Of a stretch of 64,000 nt of DNA, positions 51,617 through 61,095 are shown in pieces. The position numbers and the translations under genes were made by a program. The stretch lies in assembly GCA_022799495.1 (NCBI GenBank), contig JAAWON010000003.1, positions 1 through 64,000 on the forward strand, in the 5' to 3' direction. The notes under the pieces were generated by a model, which had not been told where the DNA came from, made no database searches, and worked only from the letters and a program-made list of their open reading frames with translations. The stretch comes from Erysipelotrichaceae bacterium. Its GTDB lineage: Bacteria; Bacillota_I; Bacilli_A; Erysipelotrichales; Erysipelotrichaceae. How positions within the stretch are numbered: position 1 is the first letter of the stretch; each line of letters starts with the position of its first letter.

Positions 51617-52216
51617 CTAAATCAGATTAAACAATTTGATCAATTCCACCACCAATGTCGATTTTACATAAGCTGCGATCAAGACAATCACAAAGCAGAT
51701 GCATAAATCATTTAACACGCTGTTTAACAGCACTTTGAAATTTAAACGATCTCGATTAGAACAACTGTAAATCAAATACATGGATAATTGAATGGCGCTC
51801 GCCGCAATCAAACAAGTCGCAAGCAAATCCAAAATCACTTGTGGGGCTAGCGTCATAATGATCCCGACGATTCCTTTCAGTGAATAACTTGCGACAAACA
51901 ACGCACAGGAAAAACCGATCTGTAATCCTTTGGTAAAAATAATAAAGGCAATCAGCGGAATCCCGACGACACTGGTACCTAATAAAAAAACAAGCAGAAT
52001 AAACAGGATGCCGGTAAAAAACTGCGCCACAAAAGCAGAATATGCCTCCTGATTTTGATCAACTGTCGTTAAATAGGTAGATAAAGATTCAATATCGGTA
52101 CCGTCAATATAGCGAGATAATAAAATCCCCATGATAAAACCGGAAATCATTAAAACAGCGATAAACAAATATACATTCTGATACTTGTGCAGAAAACCTT
52201 GATAGCGTTTTTTCAT
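51617..52216 (-). CDS. spoIIM: Stage II sporulation protein M
   Basis: About five TM segments with SpoIIM-like GIVGIIMTLAPQVILDL region; location near xerD/deoB; ATG 52216 after GAGGAG. Confidence 0.85.
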   Translation of the reverse strand: MKKRYQGFLHKYQNVYLFIAVLMISGFIMGILLSRYIDGTDIESLSTYLTTVDQNQEAYSAFVAQFFTGILFILLVFLLGTSVVGIPLIAFIIFTKGLQIGFSCALFVASYSLKGIVGIIMTLAPQVILDLLATCLIAASAIQLSMYLIYSCSNRDRLNFKVLLNSVLNDLCICFVIVLIAAYVKSTLVVELIKLFNLI

Positions 52217-52244
52217 GATGCTCACTCCTCATAAGAGCATATGA

Positions 52245-52297
52245 AAAAAACAGGAACAGCTGTCCATATTTCGTTCGACAAATCATTCCTGTTTTTT
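52245..52297. terminator. Terminator between dinB and spoIIM; one arm encodes the DinB C-terminus
   Basis: AAAAAACAGGAA / TTCCTGTTTTTT, 29 nt loop. Confidence 0.8.
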
Positions 52298-53455
52298 AGC
52301 CTGTGCAGCACGTATCAAATGTCCGCCCGGCATTTGTTTATTGAGTTGTGCCAAAACATGCTCGATATCATTTGTATGCTGCGTATCGCCCAGATCCATA
52401 CGCAGTTGATCAATCGCTCGGGAGTAAGAAAATAAAGAGCCTAACGCAATTCCCAAATGGCGTACTGCTTTACCATTATGATGACGATCGAATAACAACA
52501 GTGCTTGTTCAAATAAAACACTTTCTTCATTGACATACGTATGAATGTTCATGGAGCGTACCGCATTGGTGAAATCAAAATAGCGAATACTTAAGGAGAT
52601 TAAAGCACCTTTGATATCTTCTTGCTGAGCACGACGTGAAAGCGAATGCGCAAGGCGACGCAGCACCGTTTTAATTTCATCGTAATCCTCGATATCGCAA
52701 TCCATTGTCGTGCTTTGAGAAATGGATTGAACACTGGAATTAAAGGATAAACGATTCGTATCATTGCCTCTAGCATTTTGAATGAATGTATACGCATGCT
52801 TGCCCAACAAGGTCATAATCCTGCTCTCATAATCGGGATTGGCCATGTCACCAATGGTCGTAATACCATTTGCGATTAACAGGGCTTGGCTCTTTTTACC
52901 AATCCCCCACATCTCACTAATCGCTAACGACCACAATTTGCGCGCAATCTCCTGTTTGCGCAAAACAGTAATACCCATTGGCTTGCGCATATCACTGGCC
53001 ATCTTAGCCAAAAATTTATTGGGTCCAACCCCGATACTGCAAGGTAAGCCAAGTTCCTCATACAGGCGCCGTTGAAGGGTCCAAGCCAAATCAAGCGGTC
53101 GCTTGTACTGCTTGATGGTCTCACTGACATCGACATAGCATTCATCAATGCTGGCAGGCTCCACATAGGGAGAAAACTGCCTTATAAAGCGAAAAAATCG
53201 CTCACTTAGTTCCTCATACCAGCTATAATCCCCCTGCACGACCACCAGTTGAGGACATTTCTCCTGTGCCATCATTAACGGCATGGCACTATGCACACCA
53301 AATGCCCGCGCTTCATAACTTGCAGTGGAAACCACACTGCGCCGATGCAGGCCCGCTACGACAATGGGCAAGCCTTCCAAAGCGCTGTTTTTCAATACCT
53401 CCGCACTGGCAAAAAAAGAATTCAGATCTATATGAAATATCACACGTCCTGCCAT
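52283..53455 (-). CDS. dinB: DNA polymerase IV (Y-family)
   Basis: IFHIDLNSFFASAEVL, VSTASYEARAFGVHSAMP, SIDECYVDVSE. Confidence 0.95.
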   Translation of the reverse strand: MAGRVIFHIDLNSFFASAEVLKNSALEGLPIVVAGLHRRSVVSTASYEARAFGVHSAMPLMMAQEKCPQLVVVQGDYSWYEELSERFFRFIRQFSPYVEPASIDECYVDVSETIKQYKRPLDLAWTLQRRLYEELGLPCSIGVGPNKFLAKMASDMRKPMGITVLRKQEIARKLWSLAISEMWGIGKKSQALLIANGITTIGDMANPDYESRIMTLLGKHAYTFIQNARGNDTNRLSFNSSVQSISQSTTMDCDIEDYDEIKTVLRRLAHSLSRRAQQEDIKGALISLSIRYFDFTNAVRSMNIHTYVNEESVLFEQALLLFDRHHNGKAVRHLGIALGSLFSYSRAIDQLRMDLGDTQHTNDIEHVLAQLNKQMPGGHLIRAAQAKKQE

Positions 53456-53572
53456 ATAAAAACTCCTATCCTCAAATATTATAAAGGATAGGAATTTATT
53501 TTACCAGTCGAATTTATCGCTTTCTGAGCAAGATTTGAAATGAATGCTTTGCTTGTTCATAGATCAAATAGA

Positions 53573-54400
53573 TTAGCGATAACTCATACTTAAACTTTTG
53601 TTTTTGAGACGATGCTCCAATCGCAATTTATCAGATATCATCGCAATGAACTCTGAGTTGGTTGGTTTTGCCTTTGATGCAGAAATGGTATAGCCAAAGA
53701 TATCATCAATCGCATCAATATTGCCACGATTCCATGCGACCTCGATCGCATGACGGATTGCCCGCTCCACCCGTGATGAGGTAGTCGCATATTTACGAGC
53801 AATCTCCGGATACAAAACCTTGGTAATCTGACCTAAGAAATCTACATTCAAATAGGTTTCCAAAATAGCAGTGCGCAGATACATATAACCTTTGATATGA
53901 GCCGGAATACCGATTTCATGTAATAATGAAGTAATTTCACTCTCCAATTCCAGTTTTAACAAACGCTCTCGCTCATCTTCACTCTGCGCCGGATTCATTA
54001 TGGTACTGATTTTACTCTGTTGGTTCAATCCGGTAATGATGTTTAGCTTCTCAATGAGCTGTGACAACTCAAATGGCTTCACCATTAAATAGTCAACGCG
54101 AAACTGCTGCACCTGAGATACAATCAGTTCGTTGATAAAGGGAGTTGTACAGATAATATGATCTGCTTGAATTTGATTTTCCTTTAATTCCCGTAAGACA
54201 CTGATACCATCTTTTTTAGACATAATCAAATCTAGAAGCAAAATATCCACATGCTTGCCATGTAGTTCCCGCAGTAACTGTTCACCATTACAGGCACTGC
54301 CGATCACCCGGTATACTTGATGTTTGTGCAATTCCTCCTTCAGCGAATGAATCATGTCCATACTATCATCCGCTATGTATACCTTCAAATACTCTTTCAT
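53573..54400 (-). CDS. spo0A: Sporulation response regulator Spo0A
   Basis: Receiver ([27 protein letters not shown]) and DNA-binding domain [20 protein letters not shown]…[21 protein letters not shown]. Confidence 0.98.
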   Translation of the reverse strand: MKEYLKVYIADDSMDMIHSLKEELHKHQVYRVIGSACNGEQLLRELHGKHVDILLLDLIMSKKDGISVLRELKENQIQADHIICTTPFINELIVSQVQQFRVDYLMVKPFELSQLIEKLNIITGLNQQSKISTIMNPAQSEDERERLLKLELESEITSLLHEIGIPAHIKGYMYLRTAILETYLNVDFLGQITKVLYPEIARKYATTSSRVERAIRHAIEVAWNRGNIDAIDDIFGYTISASKAKPTNSEFIAMISDKLRLEHRLKNKSLSMSYR

Positions 54401-54522
54401 TGTTAAGCTCTCCTCCTTCATACTTAATCTTTACGCCTTTATTATAGTGCTTTTCTTGATATATCTTGTCGTAACCTGTCAATACTTTGGAAAATCTTGT
54501 GATTTTATGTGGTAAATAAAAT

Positions 54523-54590
54523 AGAAAACGACTTTTATCGTTTTCTTTCTCTTACAAAGCATAAAGGAAAGTCGAAAAAAGTCGTTTTCT
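54523..54590 (-). terminator. Terminator-like element between spoIVB and spo0A with competing stems
   Basis: AGAAAACGACTTTT / AAAAGTCGTTTTCT, 14 bp, plus second copy of TCGTTTTCT at 54538-54546. Confidence 0.6.
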
Positions 54591-54594
54591 GATT

Positions 54595-55602
54595 TTAGTT
54601 GTTTTTATTCGCTTCTGCCAACATCCATTCAATGTAGACTCCATATCCATTGATGGGATCAGAAGTAACCACATGCGTAATTGCGCCGATGATTTTTCCA
54701 TCTTGAACAATCGGTGAACCACTCATACCTTGCACAATACCATTGCTTTGGGAAATGAGATTAGGATCAGTTACGATAAATTCAATTCCCTTGACATCTG
54801 CACTGCTTTGATGATGTAACTTGGTGATTTCGATTTCATAGGCTTCAATTTCGCTTCCGTTGAGTACCGTATAAATATAGGCCTTTCCCGTATGCATTTC
54901 ACTTTGCGTTGCCCACGGCATTTTGATTGGATTTGTTTGGTTGATGTGGATGTAAGTGCCATAGATCCCAATTACCGTATTCGAGTGAATTGCCGCAAGT
55001 GGTCGCTCATAATCAATGATGGCATGCTTCTCCCCTGCCACATGTGCTTGTGCACGTGTGATTGAGGTAACTTCTGCCGGATAGATCGTACCTTGATGAA
55101 TATCGGCAATTTGTTTCATATCACTGTCCATGATCTCATGTCCTAACGCTCCGAAACTATGATGATTAGGATCATAAAAGGTCATCGTACCGACACCACT
55201 GATTTTATCTTTAATATATAATCCGCTCTGGAAGGTTTGATCCTTGTGATGATATAATGTGAGTAAGGGAACATCTAACTGTTGATCTGAGCGCTTAATG
55301 GTCAATGTAACTTGATTGCGGGATTCCTGATAGGAAGATAACTGCGCATATAATTCCTGCATGGAATGAATCGGCACTCCATTGACGGCCTGTATGATAT
55401 CGCCGATGCGGATATCATGATCTTTGGGATCATACATCGTACCATCTACTTGTATGGCATATGTACCACTGATCATGACACCATCATATTCTGCCTCAAT
55501 CCCGATACTGTCGCCACCTAAATACAATTCATCCTGCGCAAATGCCGTAATCGGTAGAAACAAGAATAAGGTAAAACAGAGTGCTGCCCATTTTTTTGCC
55601 AT
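54595..55602 (-). CDS. spoIVB: SpoIVB peptidase (S55 family, PDZ domain)
   Basis: FGALGHEIMD, GIVQGMSGSPIVQDGKIIGAITHV; PDZ GDIIQAVNGVPIHSM. Confidence 0.96.
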   Translation of the reverse strand: MAKKWAALCFTLFLFLPITAFAQDELYLGGDSIGIEAEYDGVMISGTYAIQVDGTMYDPKDHDIRIGDIIQAVNGVPIHSMQELYAQLSSYQESRNQVTLTIKRSDQQLDVPLLTLYHHKDQTFQSGLYIKDKISGVGTMTFYDPNHHSFGALGHEIMDSDMKQIADIHQGTIYPAEVTSITRAQAHVAGEKHAIIDYERPLAAIHSNTVIGIYGTYIHINQTNPIKMPWATQSEMHTGKAYIYTVLNGSEIEAYEIEITKLHHQSSADVKGIEFIVTDPNLISQSNGIVQGMSGSPIVQDGKIIGAITHVVTSDPINGYGVYIEWMLAEANKNN

Positions 55603-55713
55603 GTTTTCACCTCCTGAGAGTTAGTATATCCGCTTGTATGCAAATAATTTCGGTAAATGTTACCTATTAAGAATACTCATTTGTGTTCATAGCCATTTTG
55701 CTTCTGTTGAAGC

Positions 55714-55742
55714 CTAAAAAAACACATGCGCTTATGCATGTG
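55714..55742 (-). terminator. Terminator at recN 3' end; stop codon lies in the loop
   Basis: Minus strand CACATGC-ATAAGC-GCATGTG then T7. Confidence 0.85.
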
Positions 55743-57393
55743 CCTTTTGATATAATTCTTTCGCTGCGGATAATGCGGAGGCAGAAGTAGAATCACTGGC
55801 GATCATGGCCAATTCTTGAATGCGCTGCGCATCATTCAATTCACGAATTTGCGTGGTTGTGGAATTATCTGTTTGGTGTTTCTCCACTAAGTAATGATGT
55901 TTGGCACAAGCCGCGACCTGTGCTAAATGGGTCACACAGAAAACTTGTGTTTGAATGCCAAGTTCTTGCATTTTTTTACCAATTGCAAATGCGACACTGC
56001 CGCTGACGCCGGTGTCAATTTCATCAAAGATCACCGTTTCAATCCCCTGTAAGGCGGTAAAGATCGTTTTGAGACCGAGCATCAAACGTGAAAGTTCACC
56101 ACCGGAAGCTGTTGTCTGAAGTGGTTTCAACGCTTCTCCTTTGTTCATTGAAATCAGAAACTCAACCGCATCCATCCCATGCGCATTACCTGAAATCTCA
56201 GTAAAATGAACAACAAAACGAGCATTCGGCAACTGTAATTCATGCAGTTGCTTCACAACCTTTGCTTCCAATTCCTTGGCTTTTGTGACACGTAATTCAT
56301 GCATACGCTGTGCTTGTTTATAAAAGGCTTGATAAGCGGCTTGCTGCTTGGCCTCTTGTTTTTTTAAGTAATCACTGCGATGTAAAATCAAATCTATACG
56401 CTGTTCGATTTCCATTTGCTTTTGCAAAAGCGTTTGCACATCTCCACCATATTTACGAAACAATTTGCGAATGACAAAAATGCGCTCATTGATCTCATTC
56501 ACCCGTTGTTCATCATATTCCATCTGTTCTGCATAATCATATAATGTTTGATATTGTTCTTCCAAAGCATAGTAAAGTTCATTTAATTTTTCGTATCCTT
56601 CCATCAAACACGCATCCTCCGGCGCATGTTCCAGCATCCGGGCCGCCTCATATACGGCAGGATTTGCTCCATGATCTCCATTTAACAATTGTAGACATTG
56701 CGCTAAGGCTGCGGAAGTCTTTTCAAAGGCCATAAAGCGTTTTAGTTCCTCTTCTAACGCTTCCAATTCTCCCTCTTGCACATGGGCATCGTTAATTTCA
56801 TTTAACTGGAAGGTTAAATACTCTAAATCATCCTCATTATAATCTTGCTTTAATGCGGCATTTAATTCGTCGCTAATGCGCTGATAATCATGATATAAGC
56901 GCTTGATTTCCTGCGCGAACTGTCCAGCACTTAAGTATTGATCCAATAAAGTTAAATGATATTTGTTATTCAATAGATATTGATTGTCGTGCTGAGAGTG
57001 AATATCAATCAATGAGCTCATCACCTGTTTTAAAAAGGATAACGTCGTAGTACGATAGTTTAAACGTGCACTACTTTTGCCATCTGGAGTAAAGGTACGC
57101 TGTACGATGATGATATCTTCCTCGATTTCAAATCCTGCTTCCTGTAAGAGTACAAAGGCGATATGATCCTTGGGCAGCGAAAAAACACCTTCAATGACTG
57201 CTTGATCGCGTCCTTGCTTGACCATTGCGCTATGAATGCGATCGCCGCACAAAAGTGCGATTGCATCAATCAACAGCGATTTTCCGGCACCTGTTTCACC
57301 GGTAAAGGCTGACATTCCTTCACAAAAGGACAGACGCACATCATCTATCAATACAAAATCTTTGACATATAACTCTTTCAGCATTGCCTTCAC
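55732..57393 (-). CDS. recN: DNA repair protein RecN
   Basis: LSAFTGETGAGKSLLIDAIALLCG-like Walker A, TASGGELSRLMLGLKTIF, VIFDEIDTGVSG. Confidence 0.97.
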   Translation of the reverse strand: MKAMLKELYVKDFVLIDDVRLSFCEGMSAFTGETGAGKSLLIDAIALLCGDRIHSAMVKQGRDQAVIEGVFSLPKDHIAFVLLQEAGFEIEEDIIIVQRTFTPDGKSSARLNYRTTTLSFLKQVMSSLIDIHSQHDNQYLLNNKYHLTLLDQYLSAGQFAQEIKRLYHDYQRISDELNAALKQDYNEDDLEYLTFQLNEINDAHVQEGELEALEEELKRFMAFEKTSAALAQCLQLLNGDHGANPAVYEAARMLEHAPEDACLMEGYEKLNELYYALEEQYQTLYDYAEQMEYDEQRVNEINERIFVIRKLFRKYGGDVQTLLQKQMEIEQRIDLILHRSDYLKKQEAKQQAAYQAFYKQAQRMHELRVTKAKELEAKVVKQLHELQLPNARFVVHFTEISGNAHGMDAVEFLISMNKGEALKPLQTTASGGELSRLMLGLKTIFTALQGIETVIFDEIDTGVSGSVAFAIGKKMQELGIQTQVFCVTHLAQVAACAKHHYLVEKHQTDNSTTTQIRELNDAQRIQELAMIASDSTSASALSAAKELYQKAHA

Positions 57394-58169
57394 CTCTGCT
57401 TGATTGTTTCCTTATAGATTGCCTGATAATCAAACTGCTTATGGCTCAATTCCTTGCGTATATGAAAAATATACTCTTGGTTACCATCACGCCCTTGGAT
57501 ACTGCTTTTGCGTATATGATGAACGGCACAGCCCAATGATTGTACCAGTTCATGGAATTCGCACAATACCCGCACATGCACCTTAGGATCTCTTACGATT
57601 CCCCCTTTGTGCAATGCATCTTTGCCTGCCTCGAATTGTGGTTTCACCAAGACTGCAAGTTCCACATCACGCATACAGGAAAGCACAGATGGCAAGATCA
57701 GGCGCAAAGAGATAAAGGATACATCAATACAGGCGAAATCAATCGGTAGTTCAAACATATCTTTCCTCAAATAGCGGCAATTGATCTGTTCCATGTTGCA
57801 TAAGCGCGGATGTCCGCGCAAAGAGGGATGCAGCTGATCTCTGCCCACATCTGCCGCATAGACAAAACGTGCTCCTTCACGCAGACAAACATCGCTGAAT
57901 CCACCGGTAGACGCACCAACATCCAATACGATACGATCCTTTAAACAAATGCCAAATGGTTCCAAAACATCATACAATTTGTAACCGGCACGTGATACAA
58001 ACTGTGTTTTTGGTGTGGATATACTGATTGTATCGCTATCATCAATCACAAAACTGTTTTTGGTTATGATACGCTGATTAACCTGAACCATTCCGTTTTG
58101 GATTGCATCCTGTGCCTTGGCACGACTATCGCATAGACCACGTGCCACCAAAGCAAGATCAAGTCGCAT
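57390..58169 (-). CDS. tlyA: TlyA family RNA methyltransferase / hemolysin-like
   Basis: S4 domain MRLDLALVARGLCDSRAKAQDAIQNG, LDVGASTGGFSDVCLREGA, KPQFEAGKD. Confidence 0.94.
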   Translation of the reverse strand: MRLDLALVARGLCDSRAKAQDAIQNGMVQVNQRIITKNSFVIDDSDTISISTPKTQFVSRAGYKLYDVLEPFGICLKDRIVLDVGASTGGFSDVCLREGARFVYAADVGRDQLHPSLRGHPRLCNMEQINCRYLRKDMFELPIDFACIDVSFISLRLILPSVLSCMRDVELAVLVKPQFEAGKDALHKGGIVRDPKVHVRVLCEFHELVQSLGCAVHHIRKSSIQGRDGNQEYIFHIRKELSHKQFDYQAIYKETIKQR

Positions 58170-60039
58170 TGTGCAACTCCATAATGGTTTGAAATAACGT
58201 GTTGATATCAATATGCTCCGCTTTGCGCAACTGTGGCAGTGAGCCATGTTCAATAAAATGATCACCTAAACCAATGCGCGTCAGCGGTATGTTTAATTTA
58301 TGATCATTATAAAATTCAAGAATGGCCGATGAAAGGCCTCCCGCCAACATATCCGTTTCATAGATGATAATTGGCAGTTTATCTTGTGCGATTGTCAGCA
58401 GCATCGCTTCATCCAATGGCTTAAAGAATCGGGCATTGATCACCTGTAAGGAGATCGCATTGACCCTAGCCTTCGCAATTACTTTATCCACATCACTGCC
58501 ATAGGTGATAATTGTCGCAATCGGCGCTTGCCCACACTGTTCCTTTGTCCAAGTACCGATCGTAAGCGGCGCTACTTTGGGCTCTAAATGAAAGGGCGCA
58601 TGACCGCGAGGATATCGTATGGCGAACGGATGATTCTGAGTAAACGCAGTAATTAACAGTTGTTGCGCTTCGATCGCATCCTTAGGCTGAGACAGAATTA
58701 AATTGGGGATACTGCGTAACATCGCGATATCAAAGACACCATGATGTGTTTCTCCATCTTCACCGACTAATCCACAGCGATCAATACCGAATACTACCGG
58801 CAAATCCATGCGGGCCACATCCTGTTGAATCTGATCATAGGAACGCTGTAAAAAGGAAGAGTAAACCGATAGAAACGGCCGCATACCACTCAGCGCCAAT
58901 GACGCTGCCAAGGTAGCCGCATGTTCCTCGGCAATCCCACAGTCAAAGGAGCGCTGTGGAAATTGATTGAAAAAGCGTGTCAATTTAGCGCCAGACACCA
59001 TCGCAGGTGTCAAGGCAACAATCCGTTGATCCTGTTTTGCTAATTGAATCAGGCTTTCAGAAAAGATTTCACTCCAACTCGCATGCTGCGGTGGCATTTG
59101 GGTTAATACTTTGCCGGTGCTTGGATCAAAATGCGAAACCCCATGCCATGCCCCGCTGGCATCCTCCTCCGCAAAGGAATAACCTTTTCCCTTTTTGGTA
59201 ATAACATGAACCACAATCGGTCCTTTATGCTTTTTGGCAATGCGTAAAACCTTGATCAATAATTTTAAATCATGGCCATTCACCGGTCCGATGTAATCTA
59301 AATTAAAATCACCGAAAATGGAAGTATCCACGACACTTTCTTTTACTGTATTTTTAAAACTGCGCATACCCTGTAGTAGATTATTTCCGGCTTTGCTTTG
59401 CGATAATACATCACTGAGATCATGTTTTAAGGAATTATAGGGTTTACTTGCCCGTAGTTTTGTAAATGTGGTATCGAGTGCACCAACATTTTTTGAAATT
59501 GACATATTGTTATCATTGAATATGATGACCATATTACGCTTTTCACTGCCTATTTGATTCAATGCCTCCATTGCCATACCGCTGCTTAAAGCGCCATCAC
59601 CGATGATCGGGACAACACAATGACTTTCCTTGCGCAAATCACGTGCGATCGCCATACCCAGTGCCGCCGATAAGGATGTGGAAGAATGCCCTGCCTCCCA
59701 TACATCATGAATGCTCTCTTTCCGTTTTTGAAAACCGCTCAAGCCTTTGTATTGACGTAATGTATGGAACTGATGCAAGCGTCCTGTCAGCAATTTGTGT
59801 ACATAACTTTGATGCCCAACATCAAAAATCAATTTATCATGGGGAGAATCAAAAACATAATGCAAGGCAATCGTTAATTCGACAACGCCAAGATTACTGG
59901 ACAGATGCCCTCCTGTTTTGGCAATGCTATCAACGAGAAATTCACGAATGTCCTTTGCCAATGCGTTTAATTGTGAAAGTGACAACTGTCGGATATCGGC
60001 AGGTCCCTTGATATCATATAGATTCATGTCATCAATCAC
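58159..60039 (-). CDS. dxs: 1-deoxy-D-xylulose-5-phosphate synthase
   Basis: GHQSYVHKLLTGR, GDGALSSGMAMEALN, GIDRCGLVGEDGETHHGVFD. Confidence 0.97.
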   Translation of the reverse strand: MIDDMNLYDIKGPADIRQLSLSQLNALAKDIREFLVDSIAKTGGHLSSNLGVVELTIALHYVFDSPHDKLIFDVGHQSYVHKLLTGRLHQFHTLRQYKGLSGFQKRKESIHDVWEAGHSSTSLSAALGMAIARDLRKESHCVVPIIGDGALSSGMAMEALNQIGSEKRNMVIIFNDNNMSISKNVGALDTTFTKLRASKPYNSLKHDLSDVLSQSKAGNNLLQGMRSFKNTVKESVVDTSIFGDFNLDYIGPVNGHDLKLLIKVLRIAKKHKGPIVVHVITKKGKGYSFAEEDASGAWHGVSHFDPSTGKVLTQMPPQHASWSEIFSESLIQLAKQDQRIVALTPAMVSGAKLTRFFNQFPQRSFDCGIAEEHAATLAASLALSGMRPFLSVYSSFLQRSYDQIQQDVARMDLPVVFGIDRCGLVGEDGETHHGVFDIAMLRSIPNLILSQPKDAIEAQQLLITAFTQNHPFAIRYPRGHAPFHLEPKVAPLTIGTWTKEQCGQAPIATIITYGSDVDKVIAKARVNAISLQVINARFFKPLDEAMLLTIAQDKLPIIIYETDMLAGGLSSAILEFYNDHKLNIPLTRIGLGDHFIEHGSLPQLRKAEHIDINTLFQTIMELHNAT

Positions 60040-60044
60040 CTCGT

Positions 60045-60911
60045 TTAATGTTTGCGTTGAAGCAGTGCCGCAAGTAGTTCCTCAATCGGTTCTTTATGAA
60101 TGTTCATGCGCTGTAATAATGACTGCGCTTCATCGTATAAGGCATTGGCGCGAAGCATTGCCTCTTCAATTCCCAATAAAGTGACATAAGTGGCTTTATG
60201 GTTACTCGCATCACTACCTGCATTTTTCCCGAGCTGTTCACTGGTGGCAGTCACATCCAGCACATCATCTTGTATTTGGAAGAACAAACCGATCAAAGCG
60301 CCAATTTGCCGCCATTGTTCTATATCACCATGACGATTGGCTAGTAAAGCGCCGCAAACTAGTGGCAAACTCAATAACTTACCGGTTTTGTATGCGTGAA
60401 TTTCACGCAATTGCATTTCGTGCTGTAATGTATTTCCCTCAGCCGCCAAGTCACGTGCCTGCCCCAAAATCATTCCCTCAAAGCCGGCAGCTTTAGCACA
60501 TTCCGTTACAATAGCCAATGCTGTTTTGGCATCATCCGACGCACTCGCTGACATTTCAAATGCCATGGTTAATAGTCCATCACCGGCAAGAATGGCCGTT
60601 GCTTCATCAAATGCCACATGACAGGTTGCTCTGCCACGGCGAAGCGTATCATCATCCATAGCCGGTAGATCATCATGAATCAGCGAATAAGTATGGATCA
60701 TTTCAATCGCCGCTGCTGCACAATAGCCTTTTTCTTCCTTTAGTCCATAAGCACGCAATACCGCAAACAACAGTTTGGGGCGAATTCGCTTTCCCTGATT
60801 TAACAAGGAATACATCATCGCATCCTTCACCTTGGAGGATGCACGCTGAGCGAATAAATTGTGCAGATATTGCTCAAACTCAGGCATCCTGCTCACCTGT
60901 TTCATATTCAT
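60045..60911 (-). CDS. ispA: Polyprenyl synthetase (farnesyl diphosphate synthase type)
   Basis: GKRIRPKLLFA, DDLPAMDDDTLRRGRATCH, FQIQDDVLDV. Confidence 0.96.
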   Translation of the reverse strand: MNMKQVSRMPEFEQYLHNLFAQRASSKVKDAMMYSLLNQGKRIRPKLLFAVLRAYGLKEEKGYCAAAAIEMIHTYSLIHDDLPAMDDDTLRRGRATCHVAFDEATAILAGDGLLTMAFEMSASASDDAKTALAIVTECAKAAGFEGMILGQARDLAAEGNTLQHEMQLREIHAYKTGKLLSLPLVCGALLANRHGDIEQWRQIGALIGLFFQIQDDVLDVTATSEQLGKNAGSDASNHKATYVTLLGIEEAMLRANALYDEAQSLLQRMNIHKEPIEELLAALLQRKH

Positions 60912-61095
60912 GCATCAACTGAGCGATGCTTTCCTCAAAGCCTTTCAGCTGTTTATCGCAATGATTGAGCAAAGACAGGCCCTCTTCGAATAAGTGAATC
61001 GCATCCTCCAATGCGACTTCATTTTTCTCTAAGGCAGTGACAATTTCCTCTAAGCGATCCATAGCTGTTTGAAATGTTTGCTGCTTCGCCATCAT
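60880..61095 (-). CDS. xseB: Exodeoxyribonuclease VII small subunit
   Basis: FQTAMDRLEEIVTALEKNEVALEDAIHLFEEGLSLLNHCDKQL. Confidence 0.95.
   Translation of the reverse strand: MMAKQQTFQTAMDRLEEIVTALEKNEVALEDAIHLFEEGLSLLNHCDKQLKGFEESIAQLMHEYETGEQDA

Noticed and set aside
54465-54474. 0A-box-like CTTGTCGTAA upstream of spo0A
   Set aside because: Only 7 of 9 matches to the TTTGTCGAA core; expected often by chance in this composition.
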